A stretch of 13,467 nt of DNA from DYGT01 sp964607795 (GCA_964607795.1 CAZSLA010000024.1:1-13467); one strand, 5' to 3'. Shown: positions 1-6,572, numbered from the stretch's first letter. Notes: a model not told the origin generated them from the letters alone. Program-made: numbers and translations.

Positions 1-1150
1 TTTGTCTCCACTCCCGCTCAAGCTCGGTAGCACTTTCCTCGAGCTTAGGGAGTTTGCCAAACTTGATTTCGGCAGCTTGTTTCAGCTTAACTTCCCTTTC
101 TGCGCGTTCTAGCTCAAGCTTGAGTTTGTCAATTTCTTTCCTGGTGCTTTGAAGCTTGGCGATGATCTCCTTTTGCTCTTTCCAGGTAGCATCAAGCTCG
201 GAAACTTCTTTTTTAAGCTCAGTAAGCTTTTCTCTAATCTCAATGGTTTTTTGTTTAGCAAGTTCGCCTTTTTCGCGCTTTAGGCCCGCAAGCTCAATCT
301 CAAGCTGGGTAATTTTGCGCTTTTTATTGTCGAGTTCAAGCGGGCTTGACTCAGTTTCGATTTTTAAGGCCGAAGCTGCTTCGTCTAGAAGGTCAATAGC
401 TTTATCCGGCAGGAATCTGTCGGAAATGTAGCGGCTTGACAGGGTCGCGGCCGCAACCACGGCGTCGTCGGTAATGCGGATGCCATGGTGAATTTCATAT
501 TTTTCCTTGATGCCCCGGAGGATAGCTATGGTGTCTTCGAGCGTCGGCTCCTCGACCATGACAGGCTGAAATCGGCGCTCAAGTGCAGCGTCACGCTCAA
601 TGTGCTTTCTATATTCGTCAATGGTGGTGGCACCAATTATACGAAGAAGCCCTCGTGCTAAGGTTGGTTTAAGCATGTTACTAGCATCAATTGCACCCTC
701 CGCGCTTCCCGCGCCCACGATGGTGTGAAGCTCGTCAATAAACAAAATATATTTGCCAGAAGCATCCGTAACTTCTTTAATGATGCCTTTGAGCCGCTCT
801 TCAAATTCGCCTCTAAACTTGGCACCAGCCAAAATGAGCGAAATATCAAGGATTAAAAGGTCTTTGCCACGAAGTGAGTCCGGAACGTCGCCACTCACGA
901 TCCTTTGGGCCAGGCCCTCGACGATTGCGGTTTTACCTACTCCCGGATCTCCGATTAAGACAGGATTATTTTTGGTACGTCTCGCAAGAATTTGCATCAC
1001 GCGCCTAACTTCCATATCTCTGCCAATCACCGGATCAAGCTTGTCATTTTTGGCTTCCTCCGTAAGATTAACAGTGTATTTCGGCAAAAACGGGCCTTCT
1101 TCTTTGGGTGTGTCAATAATTATTCGCGGGCCTTGGCTGTTATCATCCAT
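1..1150 (-). CDS. clpB: ClpB disaggregase, N-terminal domain absent, C-terminus cut by window edge
   Basis: AAA+ protein disaggregase that works with DnaK to pull apart heat-induced aggregates in the cytoplasm. About 383 residues are visible. NBD1 has Walker A GDPGVGKT (67-74), pore loop GAKFRGEFEERLK with Phe112 where Tyr is usual, Walker B ILFIDE (135-140) and the arginine pair R192-R193. A charged coiled-coil M domain runs from about residue 275 to the edge; its length and the segment AAEIKFGKLPKLE mark ClpB rather than ClpC. The second ATPase domain lies outside the window. The protein begins only about 40 residues before the NBD1 signature DPVIGRD, so the usual N-terminal substrate-binding domain of about 140 residues is missing. 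In the same frame upstream there is room for fewer than 30 codons before a stop at 1235-1237, so this is not a start-choice artefact. The ATG lies 6 bases after a -10 box, with no Shine-Dalgarno. A CIRCE operator covers the promoter. Confidence 0.95.
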   Translation of the reverse strand, partial: MDDNSQGPRIIIDTPKEEGPFLPKYTVNLTEEAKNDKLDPVIGRDMEVRRVMQILARRTKNNPVLIGDPGVGKTAIVEGLAQRIVSGDVPDSLRGKDLLILDISLILAGAKFRGEFEERLKGIIKEVTDASGKYILFIDELHTIVGAGSAEGAIDASNMLKPTLARGLLRIIGATTIDEYRKHIERDAALERRFQPVMVEEPTLEDTIAILRGIKEKYEIHHGIRITDDAVVAAATLSSRYISDRFLPDKAIDLLDEAASALKIETESSPLELDNKKRKITQLEIELAGLKREKGELAKQKTIEIREKLTELKKEVSELDATWKEQKEIIAKLQSTRKEIDKLKLELERAEREVKLKQAAEIKFGKLPKLEESATELEREWRQ

Positions 1151-1156
1151 AAGCAG

Positions 1157-1185
1157 ATTATGGCAACTTAGCACTCTGATGTCAA
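1157..1185 (-). promoter_or_regulatory. clpB promoter (sigma-70 type)
   Basis: On the minus strand, TTGACA (1180-1185) is separated by exactly 17 bases from CATAAT (1157-1162), and TGC directly before the -10 gives an extended -10. Only 6 bases separate the -10 from the clpB ATG, so transcription should begin at or next to the start codon. The -35 lies inside the CIRCE operator. Confidence 0.8.
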
Positions 1186-1194
1186 GAGTGATAA
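1168..1194. promoter_or_regulatory. CIRCE operator (HrcA binding site)
   Basis: The inverted repeat TTAGCACTC - 9 bases - GAGTGATAA matches the CIRCE consensus TTAGCACTC-N9-GAGTGCTAA at 17 of 18 arm positions. CIRCE is bound by the heat-labile repressor HrcA. It covers the -35 and spacer of the clpB promoter, so HrcA would block clpB transcription at low temperature. It also lies 3 bases upstream of a possible extended -10 of the divergent gene, so both directions may be controlled. The hrcA gene is not in the window. Confidence 0.9.
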
Positions 1195-1197
1195 TGG

Positions 1198-1206
1198 TGT
1201 TACAAT
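1198..1206 (+). promoter_or_regulatory. possible extended -10 for the divergent small gene
   Basis: TGTTACAAT matches the extended -10 form TGnTAnAAT. No good -35 is present 16-18 bases upstream, where the CIRCE element lies. Transcription would start near 1213 and leave a leader of about 24 bases holding the Shine-Dalgarno. A weaker alternative is TTAGCA-16-GATAAT (1168-1195), entirely inside CIRCE. Confidence 0.4.
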
Positions 1207-1220
1207 TACAGGTATACAAG

Positions 1221-1232
1221 AAAGGGGGTGAT
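1221..1232 (+). promoter_or_regulatory. very strong Shine-Dalgarno
   Basis: AAAGGGGGTGAT can pair with the whole 12-base 16S rRNA tail (perfect complement AAAGGAGGTGAT), with a single G-U wobble. Its core sits 6 bases before the ATG at 1237. This decides the start against the in-frame GTG at 1228, which lies inside the motif. Confidence 0.75.
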
Positions 1233-1236
1233 AACT

Positions 1237-1548
1237 ATGTCAGAACTAATATCTCATATTCCGCTTCGGGAAGTTTTTGTAAGCCATTTGAAGGTGCTTG
1301 AGGCATATCACCCATCCGAGGCCAGATTATTGGCAGGCGAATTAATGGCATGGGGAAGCTCAATTGCGGATGGTGAAAATTTGAACCTGTGGGGCCACAT
1401 AGAACAACAAATCAATTACCAAGTCGGCCTTAGAAATCAAGATAGTTTTGCAACAAGTCCGGAGGATTTTGTTGAATATATGTTTAGCCCAAATTCAGAA
1501 GACAAAATTTCAGCGGACGTAATTATGGCGCGCCTGCAAACTGGATAA
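1237..1548 (+). CDS. unknown 103-residue soluble protein divergent from clpB
   Basis: I do not recognise this protein. It is 103 residues (MSELISHIPLREVF... to ...MARLQTG), acidic, without signal peptide, membrane segment or cysteine-rich motif, and looks like a small mostly helical cytoplasmic domain. The ATG at 1237 is chosen because an exceptionally long Shine-Dalgarno ends 4 bases before it. The gene is transcribed away from clpB, and the CIRCE operator lies about 40 bases upstream of its start, so co-regulation by HrcA is plausible. The strong ribosome site in a region where most genes lack one suggests high expression when derepressed. It converges on htpX with a 22-base gap and no obvious terminator. 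That it is a real gene rests on ribosome site, position and open length; function is unknown. Confidence 0.75.
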   Translation: MSELISHIPLREVFVSHLKVLEAYHPSEARLLAGELMAWGSSIADGENLNLWGHIEQQINYQVGLRNQDSFATSPEDFVEYMFSPNSEDKISADVIMARLQTG

Positions 1549-1570
1549 GTTGGCCCGGTTAAACCCTTGA

Positions 1571-2497
1571 TTATGTCATTTGCAGAAGAGCTTTAATGCG
1601 CTCCTCAACCGGAGGGTGGGTGTTAAATAGCCCTGCAAGCTTGGCAACGGCACGGTTGTCGTCTTTGTCTTTAAAGGGGTTGGTGATATACATATGAGCG
1701 GTTGCCTTGTTGGCAGCTTCCAAAATTTCATGGTCACCGGAAATTTTTTGCAGGGCCGAAATAAGCCCGTTAGGCTGCCTGGTGATGGCCACAGCCCCGG
1801 CATCGGCCATAAACTCACGCCGCCTGGAAACAGCGAGCTTAATAAGATTGGCAACTATAGGGGCAAGAATAGCAAACACAATCCCGATTAGCAAAAAAAT
1901 AGCTCCCCCGCGGTTATTGTCGTGGTCTTTATTGCCAAGCCACTGCATGCGCAAAAACCAGTCGCCCAACAGGGCCACAAGCCCTACCATCACAGAAACC
2001 AAAGACATCAGCCTGATGTCATAATTGGTAATATGGGTAAGCTCGTGGGCAACAACACCCTCAAGCTCGGTCCGGTTAAGCTTGTGTAAGAGCCCGGTGG
2101 TGGCGCAAACAACGGCGTGCCCCGGGTCTCTTCCCGTGGCAAAGGCATTCGGCGCCGTGTCCTCAATCACATAAAGCTTGGGCGTGGGAATAGCAGTCGC
2201 AAGGCTTAGGTTCTCACTCACCGTAAAGAAATCAAAGTGCTCATGCCTGTTTGCCGGCTTGGCACCCGAAATCCTGAGTATTATTTTGTCCGAGTAATAA
2301 TAACTCCCCAGACTCATAAGCCCCGAGACAATAAATGCCATGCCCACAATACCTAGGCCCCCGGGCTCATAGCCCATGTACAAGGAAAAAGCCTGGCTCA
2401 AAAAATAAACGGATATAGTTACAAATACCAAAAAACCGATTATTACCAGCCAGCTTTTTCTGCGATTTGCAGCTTGCGCTTCGTAGATGTTTTGCAT
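1571..2497 (-). CDS. htpX: HtpX-like membrane zinc metalloprotease (M48)
   Basis: M48 family protease of the cytoplasmic membrane that degrades misfolded membrane proteins. At 308 residues it is close to the usual HtpX length. Two membrane segments lie near residues 16-37 and 47-67. The zinc motif HELTH is at 151-155 (His151, His155, catalytic Glu152), followed by NYD. Two more hydrophobic segments lie at about 162-182 and 199-222, and the third zinc ligand is Glu228 in the conserved RRREFMADAGA. The C-terminal signature FNTHPPVEERI is present, so it looks intact. It starts 3 bases after the lemA stop codon with no Shine-Dalgarno, so translation is probably coupled to lemA. LemA-HtpX pairs are common in bacteria. 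In Escherichia coli htpX is a CpxR-controlled envelope stress gene; no such operator was identified here. Confidence 0.95.
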   Translation of the reverse strand: MQNIYEAQAANRRKSWLVIIGFLVFVTISVYFLSQAFSLYMGYEPGGLGIVGMAFIVSGLMSLGSYYYSDKIILRISGAKPANRHEHFDFFTVSENLSLATAIPTPKLYVIEDTAPNAFATGRDPGHAVVCATTGLLHKLNRTELEGVVAHELTHITNYDIRLMSLVSVMVGLVALLGDWFLRMQWLGNKDHDNNRGGAIFLLIGIVFAILAPIVANLIKLAVSRRREFMADAGAVAITRQPNGLISALQKISGDHEILEAANKATAHMYITNPFKDKDDNRAVAKLAGLFNTHPPVEERIKALLQMT

Positions 2498-2500
2498 AAT

Positions 2501-3094
2501 TTAGCTTAGATCAATCTTAGGGCTTTTTGTCTCACTTGCTGAAACTTCCACATGCTCTCCTGTTTCAGGTGTAATTAACCCCGGCTGTTCTTTAAGGCCA
2601 AAAGCATTGGCCACCAAATTAGACGGGACGCTTACGCGCCGGACATTATAGTCCGCGGTAAGATCAATTACCAGCCTTCGGGCATACATTACTTTGTCCG
2701 AAGTGTCGCGTAGTTCATCCATGAGCTTGGCTACAACCGCGTCGGATTTAATCTCCGGGTTATCTTCTACTGCCACACGTAAATTGGGCAAAAGGCCAGC
2801 CACCTTGCTGCCTGCATCAGCCATTTGCTGCAAGTCTCCGGATTTGACAGCTGCGTCCACGTCTTTTCTGGCATCGGTTAGTGCTTTAAAAATCTCTTTT
2901 TCCTGCTTAAGATAGCCTTTGACCGAATTTTCCAAGTTAGGGATCAAATCTACCTGGCGCTTAAGCTGGTTGCCGATTTCCTGGATAGCTGCTTTGATGC
3001 GTGCTTTGCTACTGACAAAAAAGTTATAGGTAATTATCACATAGCCAACAAGCCCGAGTATTAAAGCCAAAATGACAATTGTTACTATATTCAT
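2501..3094 (-). CDS. lemA: LemA family membrane-anchored protein
   Basis: LemA family protein, 197 residues, matching the usual length of about 185-200. An N-terminal membrane helix (about residues 3-25) anchors a long helical extracytoplasmic domain. Family signatures are present: RQVDLIPNLENSVKGYLKQE, and near the C-terminus YNVRRVSVPSNLVANAFGL, matching the usual YN...PSN..A..FGF. The biochemical role of LemA is not settled; its regular pairing with the protease HtpX suggests a part in membrane protein quality control. The ATG at 3094 is fixed by a strong Shine-Dalgarno at 3101-3110. The polX stop is 22 bases upstream and htpX follows after 3 bases, so the three genes are probably co-transcribed. 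Confidence 0.95.
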   Translation of the reverse strand: MNIVTIVILALILGLVGYVIITYNFFVSSKARIKAAIQEIGNQLKRQVDLIPNLENSVKGYLKQEKEIFKALTDARKDVDAAVKSGDLQQMADAGSKVAGLLPNLRVAVEDNPEIKSDAVVAKLMDELRDTSDKVMYARRLVIDLTADYNVRRVSVPSNLVANAFGLKEQPGLITPETGEHVEVSASETKSPKIDLS

Positions 3095-3100
3095 AAACTT

Positions 3101-3110
3101 TCACCTCCCT
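3101..3110 (-). promoter_or_regulatory. lemA Shine-Dalgarno
   Basis: AGGGAGGTGA on the minus strand, 6 bases before the lemA ATG, matches 9 of 10 positions of the anti-Shine-Dalgarno complement. It is one of only two strong ribosome sites in the window and belongs to a cluster-internal gene. Confidence 0.85.
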
Positions 3111-3116
3111 AGTATT

Positions 3117-4898
3117 TTATTCTAGCAGCTTTGTAAAAGAAGATAAACCTCTGCAATTGACGATGTTTTGTTTTTCTGCCCAGCCGCGGCGTGCAACGTC
3201 CACAGCAAAGCGCATATTATCCATGCCCGCACTTGAGTGTGCGTCTGTTCCCAAAGTAAGTAAAATTCCGTTTTTGATCGCTTCTCTTACCAAATGATCG
3301 GGCAAATCAAGTCTTCGAGGTTCACCGTTAATCTCCAACCAAATATTTTTCTGTTTGCAAAATGCAAAAATTACCTCCCAGTCGAGCTCAATACCCTCTC
3401 TTTTGCCCAGAAGCCGGGCGGTTGGATGGGCAAAAATTTTTACCTTAGGATGAGCAAGACCCGCAAGCACACGTTTGGTCATTTTAGTTTTACCCAAATT
3501 AAAACTTGAATGAATGGAAGCCAGAGCAAAATCTAAAGTTTGTAAGCCTTTCTCTCCTACAGGTAGGCTACCATCGGGCAAAATATCAATCTCAAGGCTA
3601 TTAAAAGCCTTTTTTAAACTCCCTTGGGGAATATTATTGTTCAGTTTATTAACCATTTCACGCTTTCTTTTTAGTATTTCCACAATCTGATGTTGACTGT
3701 GGCCGCTTTGGCTGGGGTTGTGCTCAGTGAAGGCAATATATTCATACCCAAGCTCATTTGCTTTTTTCACAAGCTCTTTCATAGAAGATGTGCCCACGTC
3801 GTGGCTGGTTTCAATATTAAAATTAGTATGGATCTGAAGGTCAGCCTTAATTTGCTCTAATTCCACAAGCTTCGGGAGGTTCTTATTTTTAGCAAGTTCA
3901 ATTTCGCCCCAGTCTTCTCTTATTTCTGGCGGGATCCAGTCAAGTCCGAGCCGGTTGTAAAACTCTTTTTCGTTTTTTATACTTGCTGGCTTTGTGAATC
4001 CCGCGATTTCTTTAATGCCATATTCAGACAGACTCAGACCCTTTTTCAATGCGTATTCTCTAAGGGCAATATTGTGTTGTTTTGAGCCGGTAAAGTGCTG
4101 CACCAGGCTGCCAAAGCTTTTGGGATCATGGACCCGAAGGTCCACGCGAATGTTGCCGGGAATTAAAATTGAGGCCAACTTGTCTCCTTGTTCAAGAATG
4201 CGTTTTTTCCCCGGGTATCTTAAAAAATGTTCAATGACTTTTTTTGGCTCAATTGTTGAGGCTCCCAGATCAATATCACCGATGGTTGAAGCTTTGCGGC
4301 GGAGGCTTCCCAGGGGTACAATCTCCAAAACCTCCGAGCTGCTTTTGAGCCAGGAGATGATTTGGTCAGCTATCTCATAGGCTAAACTTAGAAGCATACG
4401 GTTTTTGGTTCTTTGACGAAATTGCAAAATCGCCCGCAGGATATCCTTCTCGCTTTCCTCTCCAAAACCCTCAAGAGTTGCGATTTTGCCTTGCTTGGCG
4501 TATTTTTCCAGCTTCGTCAACGGATCCTTGGCAGGCAGCTTAAATTCACGCGCCAGACGATAAGCTTTTTTGGGGCCAATACCCGAAAGTAGTAAAAGCT
4601 CAAACATACCAGGTGGCAGAGGCTTGAAAATGGCTTTAAAGTGCTTTGCGGAGCCGGTTTGGAAAATTTCACCCAGATATTTAGCTAAGGCGGGCCCAAT
4701 TCCTGAAACACTTTCCAGCTTGCCATCATCCCACAAGTCCTTGGCCTCGGTGCCCAGCTTTTCTACAGCATCGGCTGCATTTTCGTAGGCAATCTTGCGA
4801 AATCTATCCTGTGGACGGTTTTTTAGCTCATACGCGGCCGCAACCGCCCGGAAAAGCTCGGCAATTTCCTGGTTGTCCATGTTTTTATGACACTTCAT
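3117..4898 (-). CDS. polX: DNA polymerase X with C-terminal PHP domain
   Basis: Family X DNA polymerase/exonuclease involved in gap-filling repair, 593 residues (usual bacterial length about 570-580). In order: an N-terminal 8-kDa-like region; helix-hairpin-helix motifs SGIGP (65-69 and 105-109); the palm with GS (197-198) and metal ligands DID (208-210) and Asp253; then a PHP phosphoesterase domain from about residue 353, with DLQIHT (His357), FTEH (390-393), a conserved EIDILPDGSL segment and GTDAHSS near the C-terminus. Gln355 in place of the first PHP histidine is usual for PolX. The loop after the first motif (NFNIETSHD) lacks the common SDG. All polymerase ligands are present. Two starts are possible: ATG 4898, 6 bases behind a TATAAT and so leaderless, or ATG 4880 (MDNQEIAELF), which aligns better with family N-termini. 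Neither has a Shine-Dalgarno. It is first in a polX-lemA-htpX cluster. Confidence 0.95.
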   Translation of the reverse strand: MKCHKNMDNQEIAELFRAVAAAYELKNRPQDRFRKIAYENAADAVEKLGTEAKDLWDDGKLESVSGIGPALAKYLGEIFQTGSAKHFKAIFKPLPPGMFELLLLSGIGPKKAYRLAREFKLPAKDPLTKLEKYAKQGKIATLEGFGEESEKDILRAILQFRQRTKNRMLLSLAYEIADQIISWLKSSSEVLEIVPLGSLRRKASTIGDIDLGASTIEPKKVIEHFLRYPGKKRILEQGDKLASILIPGNIRVDLRVHDPKSFGSLVQHFTGSKQHNIALREYALKKGLSLSEYGIKEIAGFTKPASIKNEKEFYNRLGLDWIPPEIREDWGEIELAKNKNLPKLVELEQIKADLQIHTNFNIETSHDVGTSSMKELVKKANELGYEYIAFTEHNPSQSGHSQHQIVEILKRKREMVNKLNNNIPQGSLKKAFNSLEIDILPDGSLPVGEKGLQTLDFALASIHSSFNLGKTKMTKRVLAGLAHPKVKIFAHPTARLLGKREGIELDWEVIFAFCKQKNIWLEINGEPRRLDLPDHLVREAIKNGILLTLGTDAHSSAGMDNMRFAVDVARRGWAEKQNIVNCRGLSSFTKLLE

Positions 4899-4904
4899 AA
4901 ACCA

Positions 4905-4910
4905 ATTATA
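4905..4910 (-). promoter_or_regulatory. polX -10 box
   Basis: A perfect TATAAT on the minus strand ends 6 bases before the upstream polX ATG. No convincing -35 is seen 16-18 bases further up. The spacing predicts transcription starting at the A of that ATG. Confidence 0.5.
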
Positions 4911-4962
4911 TACTCAAAAACCAAAAAACGCGTAAGCTGCTATTTAATTTCAATGTCCTCAA

Positions 4963-4971
4963 TGCTATAAT
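4963..4971 (+). promoter_or_regulatory. tRNA-Asp promoter, extended -10
   Basis: TGCTATAAT is a perfect extended -10 ending 10 bases before the tRNA. The -35 region holds only TTTAAT (4943-4948) at 17-base spacing. Confidence 0.65.
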
Positions 4972-4981
4972 TTGTCTGTCT

Positions 4982-5055
4982 GGGGTAGTAGCTCAGTTGG
5001 ATAGAGTGTCCGCCTGTCACGCGGAAGGTCGCGAGTTCGAGTCTCGTCTACCCCG
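4982..5055 (+). tRNA. tRNA-Asp (GTC)
   Basis: Complete cloverleaf of 74 bases: acceptor GGGGTAG/CTACCCC, D stem GCTC/GAGT, anticodon stem TCCGC/GCGGA with loop CTGTCAC giving anticodon GTC, and T arm GCGAG-TTCGAGT-CTCGT. The discriminator is G. CCA is not encoded; the next bases are CTT. Confidence 0.97.
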
Positions 5056-5104
5056 CTTAACTGTTTTAACAAACGGAACATAAACCACGAACTTTCCATT
5101 CTTT

Positions 5105-5525
5105 TCACTTTCCAAACAAGAGGCCAAGGTTGAAAGTGCTCAAAAATTGCCAGAAGATTAAAGTAGCCCGAGTTATTGATGGGGACACGATTGAAGGTAG
5201 ACAAAGAGTGAGGTATATCGGCATGGATACCACAAAAATGATGTTTTCGAAACTGACAGATATGGTCGCCTACTTTATCTGCTCATAAAGCCACGCGCTT
5301 TAGTGCGTTGGATGTAGAATAGTCAGATTGAGCCAAGAAAGCCGTGGGCTAAAGAACAATAAAACTACTCAACTAGCTTCAACTCCGAGCGTGAATACCA
5401 GTGTGAAAACAAATACTACTCAATCTTCAACTGGAGAATCTTGTAAATACTCTTGCTCATCACAAGACAGGGATTACAGTGATTTTTCAACTCATGCAGA
5501 AGCACAAGTATTCTTTAATTTTAGT
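5105..5525 (+). pseudogene. decayed staphylococcal-nuclease-like protein with excalibur-type tail
   Basis: Remains of a secreted Ca-dependent nuclease (SNase fold), readable only across several frames. From 5114 one frame gives KQEAKVESAQKLPED then a stop. The next frame (from 5160) gives VARVIDGDTIEGRQRVRYIGMDT, the SNase core containing the catalytic-site strand. At 5258 another frame gives RYGRLLYLL, the next conserved SNase block. From about 5334 the second frame resumes with QESRGL, then a Thr/Ser-rich linker and the tail SCKYSCSSQDRDYSDFSTHAEAQVFF, matching the first half of an excalibur-like calcium domain usually reading D-DCSDF...EAQ.FF, with Tyr for Cys. The Asp-rich end of that domain is gone, and the stretch between the conserved SNase blocks is much too short. 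At least three frameshifts plus deletions mean it cannot be functional. It directly follows tRNA-Asp. Confidence 0.8.
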
Positions 5526-5726
5526 AAAAACAGGCTGGTAATAAGTTTCCATATTTTTCGGCAATAGCTTATACGCATTTAAGGTCTTGTAAATATCAAT
5601 TAGTTCTTCTTCAAGGTATCCTACTTTTGCTATACTGAGCTCAAAAAGTAATTATTTTAGTACCCAACTTTATAATCAAACTTTAAATCTATATTTATAC
5701 AAGAAAAAATGCCCATTTTTTGAGAC
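5526..5726. other. AT-rich intergenic stretch without a gene
   Basis: About 200 bases, strongly AT-rich, between the decayed nuclease and the LysM gene. It holds a rightward extended -10-like sequence TGCTATACT (5628-5636) without a good -35. I see no conserved protein fragment, tRNA or repeat. Part of it may be further decayed nuclease tail. Confidence 0.5.
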
Positions 5727-5755
5727 TTGACAAGTGAATGAATATGTTTTAAATT
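5727..5755 (+). promoter_or_regulatory. probable promoter of the LysM gene
   Basis: TTGACA (5727-5732), 17 bases, TAAATT (5750-5755). The -35 is perfect and the -10 matches 4 of 6. Transcription would begin near 5762, about 35 bases before the ATG. A second candidate -10, CATAAT (5776-5781), lies nearer the start. Confidence 0.5.
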
Positions 5756-5763
5756 CATGTCAA
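5727..5763. repeat. imperfect inverted repeat over the LysM promoter
   Basis: TTGACA-(AG)-TGAAT at 5727-5739 faces ATTCATGTCAA at 5753-5763: 11 paired positions with a 2-base bulge. It spans the -35, -10 and likely transcription start, so it could be an operator. Confidence 0.4.
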
Positions 5764-5796
5764 TTAAGCTTGCCCCATAATAAATTAGTTATATCC

Positions 5797-6426
5797 ATGA
5801 GGAATTTTTTGAAACAACTAAAATTAAACGAGTCCACAGTGAGCATGGTACTGGGAGCGATTGTCATTGTGGTGGTCGGGCTTTTGGTTATCAACTACTT
5901 TAAAGGCCTGGAGCCAGGCAATCAGCTTCCGGATGGCATTGCGACTGAGCAGGGTGATGGCTTGCCTACTTCACACATTGTAGCCTCTGGCGAAACGCTT
6001 TGGGATATATCAGAAAAATATTATAATTCAGGCTATAACTGGATTGACATCCAGGACGCAAATAACTTGACTGACCCCAACGCGATTGAGGAAGGTCAGT
6101 CTCTGGTCATTCCTAATGTGGCCCCCAGGCAATCCGAGGACGACATGGTATCTGACACTGCCATACCCGAGCCTACGGAAACACCTGTCGAAGAAACCCC
6201 TGCCCCTACTCAGCTAGCAGAGGCAATGCCCGCGCCTTCCATTCCCGTTTTAGAGTCCCCCGAAATCGAAGGCGAAAGCTACACAGTGGTACGTGGCGAC
6301 ACACTCTGGGACATTGCCGTCCGAGCTTATGGCAATGGCTACCGGTGGGTTGATATCGCCCGTGCCAACCAACTGAAAAATCCGGATCTGATCCATGCCG
6401 GAAACGTCTTCATCCTTCCCCGCTAA
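5797..6426 (+). CDS. membrane-anchored double-LysM protein
   Basis: Peptidoglycan-binding surface protein of 209 residues. A short basic N-terminus (MRNFLKQLKL) precedes a membrane helix at about residues 17-35, giving a cytoplasm-in, LysM-out topology. LysM 1 spans 59-106 (HIVASGETLWDIS... to LVIP) and LysM 2 spans 161-209 (YTVVRGDTLWDIA... to FILPR). They are joined by a Pro/Glu/Thr-rich linker of about 55 residues. Both share the G-(E/D)-T-L-W-D-I core and the -NGY-W-DI-AN- pattern, pointing to an internal duplication. There is no catalytic domain, so it probably tethers or organises the wall rather than cutting it. An in-frame GTG at 5734 is rejected as start because it lies within the promoter. 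No Shine-Dalgarno precedes the ATG at 5797. Confidence 0.9.
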   Translation: MRNFLKQLKLNESTVSMVLGAIVIVVVGLLVINYFKGLEPGNQLPDGIATEQGDGLPTSHIVASGETLWDISEKYYNSGYNWIDIQDANNLTDPNAIEEGQSLVIPNVAPRQSEDDMVSDTAIPEPTETPVEETPAPTQLAEAMPAPSIPVLESPEIEGESYTVVRGDTLWDIAVRAYGNGYRWVDIARANQLKNPDLIHAGNVFILPR

Positions 6427-6443
6427 ACCCGTGTTTCGTAAAA

Positions 6444-6466
6444 ATCATCCTTCACAGGAAGGTGAT
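6444..6466. repeat. hairpin-forming inverted repeat upstream of tRNA-Gly
   Basis: ATCA-T-CCTTC / ACAG / GAAGG-TGAT forms a 9-pair stem with one bulged T and a 4-base loop. No T-run follows, so it is a poor terminator for the LysM gene. Its right arm touches the tRNA-Gly -10. Confidence 0.45.
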
Positions 6467-6471
6467 ATAAT
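6463..6471 (+). promoter_or_regulatory. tRNA-Gly promoter, extended -10
   Basis: TGATATAAT is a perfect extended -10 ending 17 bases before the tRNA. No clear -35 is present. Confidence 0.6.
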
Positions 6472-6488
6472 GGCTTAGAAAACGCGCT

Positions 6489-6559
6489 GCGGGTATAGGT
6501 AAGGGGTATACCGATTCCTTCCCAAGGAATAGTCACGAGTTCGATTCTCGTTACCCGCT
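6489..6559 (+). tRNA. tRNA-Gly (CCC)
   Basis: Cloverleaf of 71 bases: acceptor GCGGGTA/TACCCGC, D stem GGTA/TACC, anticodon stem ATTCC/GGAAT with loop TTCCCAA giving anticodon CCC, and T arm ACGAG-TTCGATT-CTCGT. The discriminator is T, as usual for bacterial glycine tRNAs. CCA is not encoded. Confidence 0.95.
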
Positions 6560-6560
6560 C

Positions 6561-6572
6561 AAAAATTTTTTT
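6561..6572 (+). terminator. T-run behind tRNA-Gly
   Basis: AAAAATTTTTTT directly follows the tRNA. There is no separate GC-rich hairpin, though the tRNA T arm and acceptor could serve. This is a weak call. Confidence 0.3.

Noticed and set aside
753..1301. A rightward 182-codon open frame opposite clpB.
   Set aside because: It is antisense to a highly conserved ATPase domain, has no ribosome site and no protein-like domain; it is a codon-bias shadow.
1549..1570. Possible terminator between the small gene and htpX.
   Set aside because: No clear stem followed by a T-run on either strand in the 22-base gap.
4965..5204. A leftward 79-codon open frame over tRNA-Asp (contains GVDETRTRDLPRD).
   Set aside because: This is the well-known spurious translation of the antisense strand of a tRNA gene; the cloverleaf explains the sequence.
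5328..5567. An intact small gene of 79 codons.
   Set aside because: Its sequence is the linker and calcium-domain part of the decayed nuclease (RGL, then SCKYSCSS...DYSDF...EAQVFF), not an independent gene.
5734..5796. GTG start of the LysM protein 21 codons upstream.
   Set aside because: It overlaps the -35/-10 spacer of the best promoter and would put a non-family segment before the basic membrane-anchor start.
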